13,540 nucleotides of DNA. It comes from an uncultured Marvinbryantia sp. (GTDB lineage: Bacteria; Bacillota; Clostridia; Lachnospirales; Lachnospiraceae). The position numbers and the translations under genes are program-made. Below the pieces are notes generated by a model. It saw only the letters and a program-made list of their open reading frames with translations, did not search any database and was not told the DNA's origin. Every line of letters starts with the position of its first letter. Positions within the stretch are counted from its first letter, which is position 1. The DNA is taken from the NCBI GenBank assembly GCA_934394985.1, contig CAKRRF010000054.1:1-13540 (forward strand). The letters run 5' to 3'. Shown here piece by piece: positions 7,825 to 13,540 of the stretch.

Positions 7825-9564
7825 TTAAGCTCTGCGATAACGGTTAAAGCAGGAATAAAGCTCCTGTATTCTTGGAACCGCGTAGCCGGCGGAGAGGTAG
7901 GTTCCTTCCATAAAGGCGGACAATCCCTTGTATTCCAGCTGAGTCTGAAGGTAGTGAACAATCTCGGGAAGTGTCCGTTTGGAATCTACCAGTTTTTCTA
8001 CTGCATATTTCAGAAGGAGTCCCAGAGCAGCAGTCTGCTCGCTGTCTGTCAGCTGCTCTATATAACGCAGATCTACGTTTTGCTTTCCAAGAGAGAATCC
8101 GTCTTTTCCCTGTAATTTTACTTTCAGACTTTCTTCGCCTCGTACAGCACCGGTACGATAATCCCGTTTTTTACCCGCACCTTTTGGATCAGTCGTCATG
8201 ATGCGATGGCTTTGTGGCATCAAAAACGGGCGGACAGGAGTCTGTGGAAGCGGATATTCACTGCACAAGGTTTTTGCTTTTTCTGTGATGTCCACAGGAA
8301 CATAGCTGTCCATCTGAATCACTGTATCGGCAATGTGGAAAAACGCACCGGAGCTTCCGGCAACCAGTACAGTCGAGATGCCCGCCTGTGTGTACAGATC
8401 CCTGGCACGTTCCAGAAATGGCGTGATCGGCTCCTTGTCCGGGGCAATCAGACGCTGCATGAAGGCATCACGTACCATGAAGTTTGTGGCAGAGGTATCT
8501 TCATCCAGCAGAAATACACGGCTTCCAGATTCCATACCTTCGATGATACCTGCGGCCTGAGAAGTGCTGCCACTGGCATCTTCTGTGGAAAAACGATGCG
8601 TGTCTTTGCCGTTTGGCAGATCATTGATGAACAGGGAGATGTCTATATCTTTGATAAAACGGCCATCTTCCGAACGAAGCTTTAAGGCACTTTCATCTGT
8701 CAGAACATATTCTCTGCCATCGCCGGTGATATGGTTGTAAACACCCATATCCAGTGCATTCAGCAGAGTGGATTTTCCGTGGTAGCCGCCTCCCACAATC
8801 AAGGTGATACCCTGTGGAATTCCCATACCTGTGATGTGCCCTTTGTGTGGCAGCTGCAGGGAGATGCGTAAAGATTCCGGGGAAGTGAATGCGCAGGCAC
8901 CTTTCATTGGACGGGAAGAGACACCGCTTTCTCTTGGGAGAACGGCGCCATCAGCGACAAAAGCCACCAGATTTCTTTTTTTCATTTCTTCTCGTATGGT
9001 ATCCTGATCTTCACACAAATCGATGGTCTGTTTTACTTCTGCAGCATTCAGATTGCGATAATAAAAAGTTTTTTCCACGCATACCGGCAGAAAATCAAAT
9101 AAGATTTTTTCCAGTTCTTTTGCATTGATACTGCGGCCGTTGGCTGGAAAACCGACAAAAAAGCGGACAGTGATGCAGCCGGTTTGTGGATCACTGTCTA
9201 CCTGACAGGCAGTTCGCTCCAGCACTTCCGGACCACACTGGCTGACGGAGATCAGACCACTTTTACCAGAACCTTTGGCGTGGAAAGAAAATTTTGCCAC
9301 CTGTGCAGCAAACTGACGGGTCAGATAATCTGAGAGAGTCACCCGGGTCAGCGTATTTGTAAGACAAAATTGTGGGAAACCTGCACGTTTCAGCGGTATC
9401 CGGATACTAATATGCGATGGGGATGCGAAGGGATCCCCCTGTACATGGTCAATGGAAAGGGTGTAGGCCGGAAAACGGTAGGTACCTTTTAGAGATTTAT
9501 ATGCCGGGTAGCTTTTATGATCGATAGAACGTAATGTCTGTTGTAAATCGGTAGATGATTGCAT
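7825..9564 (-). CDS. Predicted ATPase of the ABC class (ABC_ATPase, PF09818/COG3044 type)
   Basis: This 579-residue, probably soluble protein has a single P-loop domain in its middle: Walker A GGGYHGKST (258-266), an ABC-like signature SGSTSQ (331-336) and Walker B VFLLDEDTS with D354/E355. A stretch of about 250 residues precedes the P-loop and another of about 150 follows the ATPase core. This order matches the stand-alone ABC-class ATPase family, whose cellular role is not established. No membrane partner is encoded nearby, so it is not a transporter subunit. I chose ATG 9564: AAAAGGAG (9579-9572 on the minus strand) lies 7 nt upstream, and MQSSTDLQQTLRSID matches how family members begin. 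The longer frame to 9630 would place its start upstream of the predicted transcription start. It is transcribed alone from its own promoter. Confidence 0.88.
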   Translation of the reverse strand: MQSSTDLQQTLRSIDHKSYPAYKSLKGTYRFPAYTLSIDHVQGDPFASPSHISIRIPLKRAGFPQFCLTNTLTRVTLSDYLTRQFAAQVAKFSFHAKGSGKSGLISVSQCGPEVLERTACQVDSDPQTGCITVRFFVGFPANGRSINAKELEKILFDFLPVCVEKTFYYRNLNAAEVKQTIDLCEDQDTIREEMKKRNLVAFVADGAVLPRESGVSSRPMKGACAFTSPESLRISLQLPHKGHITGMGIPQGITLIVGGGYHGKSTLLNALDMGVYNHITGDGREYVLTDESALKLRSEDGRFIKDIDISLFINDLPNGKDTHRFSTEDASGSTSQAAGIIEGMESGSRVFLLDEDTSATNFMVRDAFMQRLIAPDKEPITPFLERARDLYTQAGISTVLVAGSSGAFFHIADTVIQMDSYVPVDITEKAKTLCSEYPLPQTPVRPFLMPQSHRIMTTDPKGAGKKRDYRTGAVRGEESLKVKLQGKDGFSLGKQNVDLRYIEQLTDSEQTAALGLLLKYAVEKLVDSKRTLPEIVHYLQTQLEYKGLSAFMEGTYLSAGYAVPRIQELYSCFNRYRRA

Positions 9565-9601
9565 AGATAGACTCCTTTTGTAAATTTTTGATCGTGTCTT
9601 T

Positions 9602-9630
9602 ATTATAAAGCGCCAGATGGATGAGTGCAA
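9602..9630 (-). promoter_or_regulatory. Sigma-A promoter for the ABC-class ATPase
   Basis: On the minus strand, TTGCAC (9630-9625), a 17-nt spacer and TATAAT (9607-9602) make a near-consensus promoter. Transcription should start near 9595, about 30 nt before ATG 9564, which rules out the longer reading frame that begins at 9630. Confidence 0.8.
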
Positions 9631-9666
9631 TGTAATTCATATAGCACGTTAAGATGTAAGTTTTTC

Positions 9667-9695
9667 TTGACAGAAGCAGTAGGATGAATTATAGT
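9667..9695 (+). promoter_or_regulatory. Sigma-A promoter for the DUF3793-flavodoxin unit
   Basis: A consensus TTGACA (9667-9672), a 17-nt spacer and TATAGT (9690-9695) form a strong promoter. Transcription should start near 9702. It is divergent from the ATPase promoter, with only about 36 bases between the two -35 boxes, so one bound regulator could affect both. Confidence 0.85.
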
Positions 9696-9705
9696 AATTC
9701 TTGAA

Positions 9706-9721
9706 GTTAGATATATCTAAC
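9706..9721. promoter_or_regulatory. Perfect 16-bp palindrome, likely operator
   Basis: GTTAGATATATCTAAC equals its own reverse complement. It begins 10 bases after the -10 box of the rightward promoter, immediately past the predicted transcription start, where a bound repressor would block initiation. Its size and symmetry fit a dimeric regulator. A metal sensor of the DtxR/MntR or Fur type is one possibility given the neighbours, but the family cannot be named from one site. The RNA could instead fold this into a 6-bp hairpin with a TATA loop at the 5' end of the message. Confidence 0.6.
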
Positions 9722-9787
9722 GAAAGTAATAAAAAGCTTACTTAAAATATAGGATAAATGATTGCCACGAAGAAGGAGTATCAGGAT

Positions 9788-10339
9788 ATGTTGGAACGGT
9801 ATCTGGTGGAGCATTGTTCCCCGACGCTGGCATCGATTAAGACAGCGAATTTGTTTACGTATGCATTTTCTTCGGAAGCGGAAGTACAGGAGCAGATTAC
9901 TCTCTGGAATGCATCTATGAATGAGAAAGGGATTTTTGTGATGGAGCTGCGAAGAAGTGAGAAGGCAGCACTCATTTATGTATGCCGCAGATCTTTTCTG
10001 GAACGGGATTTGAAGAAGCCGGGGGTGGAGCGGTTTATGAAGAAGTATGGCTATACCAGTCTGCAGCCAGAGAAAGCTCTGGCATTATTGCAGAAAAAGC
10101 TCCTTGCAAAGGAAGAATTTCCTCATGAGATTGGTATCTTTCTGGGATATCCGTTAGGAGATGTGATCGGATTTATTAAGAATGCAGGCCACAACTGTAA
10201 ATGTACCGGATGCTGGAAGGTGTATTGTAATGAATGCGAAGCTGTGCGTACCTTTGCAAAGTATAAAAAATGTAAAGATTTATATATGCGGCTGTGGCAG
10301 CAGGGGCGCAGTGTGAAAAAGCTGACGGTGGCAGCCTGA
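9788..10339 (+). CDS. DUF3793 family protein with C-terminal Cys cluster
   Basis: The protein is 183 residues from ATG 9788, with no signal peptide or membrane segment. The N-terminal CSPTLASIKTANLF and the central GIFLGYPLGDVIGFI are recognisable as the DUF3793 family of Firmicutes, whose function is unknown. From memory, this family is often found near flavodoxin and iron-transport genes. Near the end is an unusual cysteine cluster, HNCKCTGCWKVYCNEC (C137, C139, C142, C147, C150, plus C162), which could bind metal or be redox active (inference). I prefer ATG 9788 because GAAGGAG (9772-9778) sits 9 nt before it. An in-frame ATG at 9758 would add 10 residues but has only a weak, too-close AGGA. 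The flavodoxin gene follows after 72 bases and appears to share its promoter. Confidence 0.8.
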   Translation: MLERYLVEHCSPTLASIKTANLFTYAFSSEAEVQEQITLWNASMNEKGIFVMELRRSEKAALIYVCRRSFLERDLKKPGVERFMKKYGYTSLQPEKALALLQKKLLAKEEFPHEIGIFLGYPLGDVIGFIKNAGHNCKCTGCWKVYCNECEAVRTFAKYKKCKDLYMRLWQQGRSVKKLTVAA

Positions 10340-10353
10340 TAAATCAGTGAAAA

Positions 10354-10380
10354 GAAAGTCGATTGACTTTTTCTTTATAT
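10354..10380 (+). terminator. Weak hairpin with T-rich tail between DUF3793 gene and flavodoxin
   Basis: GAAAGTC (10354-10360) pairs with GACTTTT (10365-10371, one G-U pair) around a GATT loop, followed by TTTCTTTATATTTT. The stem is short and AT-rich, so at most it would attenuate transcription into the flavodoxin gene or protect the upstream message end. Confidence 0.35.
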
Positions 10381-10411
10381 TTTAATGCAAAAAAGCAGGA
10401 GGATTTTTAAG

Positions 10412-10834
10412 ATGAGTAAAGTAGCAGTTGTATTTTGGAGCAGTTCAGGAAATACAGAAACAATGGCAGAAGCAGTTCTGGAAGGAGCAAAAGGAGCAGG
10501 AGCAGAAGCAGAAATGATCAATTGTGCAGACTTTAATGCGGATATGGCGGATCAGTATGATGGAATCGCGCTGGGATGCCCGGCTATGGGGGACGAAGTT
10601 CTGGAAGAAGATGAATTCCAGCCACTGTATGATGCATGCAAAAGCAAACTGGTGGGTAAGAAAGTAGCACTGTTCGGTTCTTACGGATGGGGCGATGGAG
10701 AATGGATGAGAAACTGGGAAGAAGATGCAAAAAGTGCTGGTATCACATTGGCGTGTGACAGTGTAATCTGCAATGATGCCCCGGATGATGAAGCAACTGC
10801 AGCATTGAAAGAACTGGGAGCAGCAATCGCATAG
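10412..10834 (+). CDS. Short-chain flavodoxin
   Basis: This 140-residue acidic FMN protein carries electrons in place of ferredoxin. The phosphate-binding loop WSSSGNTET (9-17) follows the first beta strand VAVVF. The middle flavin loop is near CPAMGDEVLEEDEF (56-69), and GSYGWGDGEWMRNWEE (89-104) is the third typical motif. The length fits short-chain flavodoxins of clostridia. Start chosen at ATG 10412, 9 nt after a perfect AGGAGG (10397-10402). The longer frame from 10385 adds nine residues before a natural flavodoxin start and lacks a ribosome site. It is probably co-transcribed with the DUF3793 gene. Flavodoxins are commonly induced when iron is short, so the palindrome upstream may relate to that, but this is inference. 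Confidence 0.93.
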   Translation: MSKVAVVFWSSSGNTETMAEAVLEGAKGAGAEAEMINCADFNADMADQYDGIALGCPAMGDEVLEEDEFQPLYDACKSKLVGKKVALFGSYGWGDGEWMRNWEEDAKSAGITLACDSVICNDAPDDEATAALKELGAAIA

Positions 10835-10836
10835 AT

Positions 10837-10890
10837 AAAAAAGGTCGCTGATACTTTGGAATGTGTAATAAAGTATCAGCGACCTTTTTT
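10837..10890. terminator. Strong bidirectional terminator, overlapping the P-type ATPase stop codon
   Basis: A perfect 21-bp inverted repeat (10837-10857 with 10870-10890) includes GGTCGCTGATAC and A6/T6 ends, with a 12-nt loop. It lies just after the flavodoxin stop. On the other strand it begins within the last two bases of the P-type ATPase stop codon (TAA, 10891-10889), so one hairpin serves both convergent genes. Confidence 0.95.
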
Positions 10891-13540
10891 ATTTGTTATA
10901 CAGAATCCGGATGGAATTCAGAATACATAACATTGCCACGCCGGTATCGGCAAATACAGCAAACCACATGGATGCATGTCCCGTCAGACCAAGAACCATA
11001 ACGATTGCCTTGATGATCAGGGCAAATACTACGTTCTGCCAGGAGATGGCACTGGTAGCATTGGCAATGCGGATAGCCTGTGGAATGGCATCCATATTGG
11101 AGTTCATAAATACCACGTCAGCAGCTTCGATGGCTGCATCGGCACCGCTTCCCATAGCGGCTCCCACATCAGCACCGGCAAGAACCGGAGCATCATTGAT
11201 ACCATCACCAACGAACATGACACTTGTGTGCTGTGCACGAATCTTCTGAAGCTCGGCAAGTTTGTCCTGAGGAAGCAGCTTTGCGTGAACTTCGTCAATA
11301 CCTGTTTCAGCTGCAACCGCATCGGCACTGTCCTGTGCATCGCCGGTCAGCATAGCAGTGGTAATACCCAGTTTCTTGAGTGCGGCGATGGCAGACTTTG
11401 CTTCGCTCTTAATCGTATCGGAGATCACGATGTGACCTTCGAACTTGCCATTTAAGGCAATGAGTACTTCACTTCCAAAGCCCTTTTTCTGGTAGGCAGC
11501 CAGATCGATATGGAACTGATCCATCAGCTTGCGGTTACCCACCAGAAGAGTTCCGCGGTTGGTCTGGGCGGAAATACCGTGACCTGCGATCTCTTCCAGT
11601 CCGGCAGGTTTTGCAAGAGAAAGCCCCTTTTCCTGAGCAGCAGTCACAATACTGGTGGCAATCGGATGAGTAGAGATCTGTTCGCATCCGGCAGCCAGAG
11701 TCAATAATTCATCAGAAGAAAGAGATCCTACGGATACCACTTCCTGTACTACGAAGTTGCCCTCTGTGATGGTACCGGTTTTATCCATGACGACAGCTTT
11801 AACATTGTGAAGCTGTTCCAGAGAGATACCGCCCTTGAACAGAATACCTTTTTTGGAACCGGCACCGATTCCTGAGAAGAATGCAAGTGGCACGCTGAGA
11901 ACCAGAGCACATGGACAGCTGATAACCAGGAAAGTCAGTGCAGTGTGTACCCAGTAATACCAGTTGCCGGATACCATGGAAGGAATAATAGCGGTAGCCA
12001 GTGCCAGAACAACAACAAATGGTGTATAGACTCTGGCGAATCTGGTAATAAAGCGGTCAATCTTTGGTTTGCTGGCAGCGGCATTTTCCACGGAATCCAG
12101 AATTCGGGTAACCATGGATTCAGATAGTGGTTTGTCAACACGAATCTTTAACTGGCCGGATACATTGACACAGCCGGATACCACTTCGTCTCCTTTTTTT
12201 ACAGTGACAGGAACCGGTTCGCCTGTGATAGCTGAAGTATCCAGGCGGCTGTCGCCTTCCAGAATCGTGCCATCCAGAGGAATACGGTCGCCAGGACGAA
12301 CCAGAAGGACGTCACCGACTTCCGTTTCTTCAGCAGGGATGACACGAATATCTGTGCCTGATACCAGATTTACGGTCTCCGGACGAAGATCTACAGCATC
12401 CATAATCTGAGTACGGCTTCGTTCCACAGCGACATCTTCGAAAAATTCACCAATACGGTAGAAAAGCATAACACCGACTGCTTCGGAGAAGTCACCGACA
12501 GCGAATGCACCAAGAGTAGCAATACTCATCAGAAAGTTTTCATCAAATACCTGTCCGTGTGTCAGGTTCTTTACAGCAGTAAGAACGATTTCCAGACCAA
12601 GAATCAGATAAGCAATAATATTGATAACCAATGGTGCATAACCGGATACACCCATATGTTCCATGACTTCACCGATGACAAATAACACGGCACCGACAGC
12701 AATCATGGTGAGTGTTTTTTTCTGCTCTGCTTTTTCATCTTTCTGATCATCTGACCTGGCAGCAGATCTTGGGGTCGGATCCTTTGGAACGACTTTTACT
12801 TCTGATTCAATAGAAGCACAGATGTCCTGAATCTGCGGAAGCAGGGAGTCCAGACGTTTTCCGGTGATGCGAAGCTGTTTGGTAGAGAAAGTAATGGTTG
12901 CATCTGCTACATCATCCAGTTCATTGATGCGACGTTCCATTTTAGCAGCACAGTTCGCGCAACCCAGATTCTCCAGAATGTAGACACGGCTTTCACCGCC
13001 GTTTCTGGTAACCGGAGTCTTTGGAACGACTTTTACTTCTGATTCAATGGAAGCACAGATCTCCTGAAGTTGTGGAACCAGCGCATCCAGATGAGTACCG
13101 GAGATACGAAGCTGTTTGGTAGCAAAAGTGATAGTAGCATCAGCTACGTCATCTAACTCATTAATACGGCGTTCCATTTTGGCAGCACAGTTGGCACAAC
13201 CCAGATTTTCCAAAATAAATACCTGTTTTTCCGGGCCTGCTGTATGATGATGCTCATGTTCCTGTGCATGGTGGTGGTGCGCTTCATGCTCGTGATCGTG
13301 GCCACAGCAGCAGTCGCCGTCATGGTGGTGATGTTCGTGCTCATCATGGTGATGCGCTTCATGCTCGTGATCGTGGCCACAGCAGCAATCGCCGTCATGG
13401 TGGTGATGTTCGTGTTCATGCTCATGTTCGTGCTCATCATGGTGGTGATGCGCTTCATGCTCGTGATCGTGACCACAGCAGCAATCGCCATCATGGTGGT
13501 GATGTTCGTGTTCATGCTCATGTTCGTGCTCATCATGGTG
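10889..13540 (-). CDS. Zn/Cd-type (P1B-2) heavy-metal-translocating P-type ATPase with His-rich repeat N-terminus, 5' end outside window
   Basis: This membrane pump exports soft divalent metals using ATP. The frame is open to the window edge, showing 883 residues. Positions here count from the leucine at 13213 as 1. About 109 residues lie before it, mostly His/Asp/Glu/Cys repeats. Two HMA domains follow, each with CANC (C6/C9 and C85/C88), then membrane helices and the catalytic core: TGE (330-332), the transport motif CPC (433-435), DKTGT with phospho-acceptor D477, STHPIAT (514-520) and GDGIND (669-674). K735 in the penultimate helix and the ADTG of the last helix (D756) resemble ZntA and place it in the Zn/Cd/Pb group. 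The TTG at 13213 is not a credible start: it is a leucine within the first HMA strand, VFILENLG, just as L80 is in the second copy, and no ribosome site precedes it. Confidence 0.9.
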   Translation of the reverse strand, partial: HHDEHEHEHEHEHHHHDGDCCCGHDHEHEAHHHHDEHEHEHEHEHHHHDGDCCCGHDHEHEAHHHDEHEHHHHDGDCCCGHDHEHEAHHHHAQEHEHHHTAGPEKQVFILENLGCANCAAKMERRINELDDVADATITFATKQLRISGTHLDALVPQLQEICASIESEVKVVPKTPVTRNGGESRVYILENLGCANCAAKMERRINELDDVADATITFSTKQLRITGKRLDSLLPQIQDICASIESEVKVVPKDPTPRSAARSDDQKDEKAEQKKTLTMIAVGAVLFVIGEVMEHMGVSGYAPLVINIIAYLILGLEIVLTAVKNLTHGQVFDENFLMSIATLGAFAVGDFSEAVGVMLFYRIGEFFEDVAVERSRTQIMDAVDLRPETVNLVSGTDIRVIPAEETEVGDVLLVRPGDRIPLDGTILEGDSRLDTSAITGEPVPVTVKKGDEVVSGCVNVSGQLKIRVDKPLSESMVTRILDSVENAAASKPKIDRFITRFARVYTPFVVVLALATAIIPSMVSGNWYYWVHTALTFLVISCPCALVLSVPLAFFSGIGAGSKKGILFKGGISLEQLHNVKAVVMDKTGTITEGNFVVQEVVSVGSLSSDELLTLAAGCEQISTHPIATSIVTAAQEKGLSLAKPAGLEEIAGHGISAQTNRGTLLVGNRKLMDQFHIDLAAYQKKGFGSEVLIALNGKFEGHIVISDTIKSEAKSAIAALKKLGITTAMLTGDAQDSADAVAAETGIDEVHAKLLPQDKLAELQKIRAQHTSVMFVGDGINDAPVLAGADVGAAMGSGADAAIEAADVVFMNSNMDAIPQAIRIANATSAISWQNVVFALIIKAIVMVLGLTGHASMWFAVFADTGVAMLCILNSIRILYNK
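12785..13222 (-). repeat. Tandem duplication of the HMA metal-binding domain (237-bp period)
   Basis: Within the P-type ATPase, the segment starting VFILENLGCANC recurs 79 residues later as VYILENLGCANC. Over the 64 core residues from ENLGC to VVPK only 8 differ (A/S, S/T, T/K, H/R, A/S, V/L, L/I, E/D). At DNA level many differences are synonymous, for example around 12935-12975 versus 13172-13212. This points to an internal duplication with both copies kept under constraint. Confidence 0.9.
13274..13540 (-). repeat. His/Asp/Glu/Cys-rich tandem repeat (units of 96, 93 and 78 bp)
   Basis: Reading the minus strand, unit 1 covers 13540-13445 (32 codons), unit 2 13444-13352 (31) and unit 3 13351-13274 (26). 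A degenerate fragment follows (HHAQEHEHHHTAG, 13273-13235). Each unit has the order HHDEHEHEHEHEHHHH, then DGDCCCGHDHEHEA, then His. Unit 3 lacks six residues of the HE run and unit 2 lacks one His. All lengths are multiples of three, so the ATPase frame is kept. The array runs off the right edge. The composition resembles the His/Cys tails of SlyD and the His loops of zinc transporters, which bind Zn or Ni. Confidence 0.9.

Noticed and set aside
8206..8685. Plus-strand 159-codon frame opposite the ABC-class ATPase
   Set aside because: It is a shadow of the Walker-motif-bearing minus-strand gene and lacks recognisable motifs or a ribosome site.
9565..9630. 22-residue N-terminal extension of the ABC-class ATPase (start at 9630)
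   Set aside because: The predicted promoter places the transcript start near 9595, inside the extension, and ATG 9564 has a good AAAAGGAG at 7 nt.
13211..13213. TTG as start codon of the P-type ATPase
   Set aside because: It corresponds to a leucine inside the first HMA strand, aligned with L80 of the second copy; no ribosome site precedes it and the frame is open upstream to the window edge.
13153..13536. Minus-strand reading frame of 127 codons rich in Met, Thr and Ser (MMSTNMSMNT...)
   Set aside because: It is a shifted frame of the His-rich DNA repeat. The ATPase frame across the same bases is open and continues into the HMA domain, and its His/Cys composition and multiple-of-three repeat changes make biological sense.
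13274..13540. CRISPR-like array, because of regular repeats near the right edge
   Set aside because: The units are directly adjacent, protein-coding and near-identical throughout, with no unique spacers.

Overview
The window looks like a chromosomal segment of a low-to-mid GC Clostridia, most likely a gut Lachnospiraceae. This is inferred from AGGAGG-type ribosome binding sites, the codon use, and the company of a DUF3793 protein, a COG2509-type FAD dehydrogenase, a predicted ABC-class ATPase and short-chain flavodoxin. No rRNA, tRNA, CRISPR array, insertion sequence or phage gene is visible.

Layout. Bases 1-150 are the 3' end of an unidentified gene made of 33-bp tandem repeats that encode an 11-residue coiled-coil repeat; a strong terminator follows. 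A promoter (about 184-212) leads into a three-gene ABC importer operon: ATPase 260-1789, permease 1793-2932, permease 2932-3873. These match the BmpA/NupOPQ nucleoside importer family, but no substrate-binding lipoprotein is encoded beside them. Next come an FAD-dependent dehydrogenase (3979-5346), a GGDEF diguanylate cyclase (5422-6189) and, 1 nt after it, a cardiolipin synthase (6191-7750). A 17-bp hairpin terminator (7760-7801) separates these plus-strand genes from a convergent minus-strand ABC-class ATPase (7825-9564).

The gap 9565-9787 holds two divergent promoters. The rightward one has a perfect 16-bp palindrome just after its predicted transcription start and drives a Cys-rich DUF3793 protein (9788-10339) and a flavodoxin (10412-10834). 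A 21-bp perfect hairpin (10837-10890) ends that unit. It also touches the stop codon of the convergent minus-strand gene, a P1B-2 type Zn/Cd-transporting ATPase.

The most striking feature is the N-terminus of this P-type ATPase. The reading frame does not begin at the TTG near 13213. It stays open to the window edge at 13540 and encodes at least 109 more residues, mostly a His/Asp/Glu/Cys-rich tandem repeat of three units of 32, 31 and 26 residues. Two nearly identical HMA domains follow (56 of 64 core residues the same). The visible protein is therefore a metal pump with a very large, repeat-expanded cytosolic metal-binding arm, and its true start lies outside the window. The operator-like palindrome, the flavodoxin and the Cys-rich DUF3793 protein next door suggest, without proving it, a metal- or redox-responsive neighbourhood.
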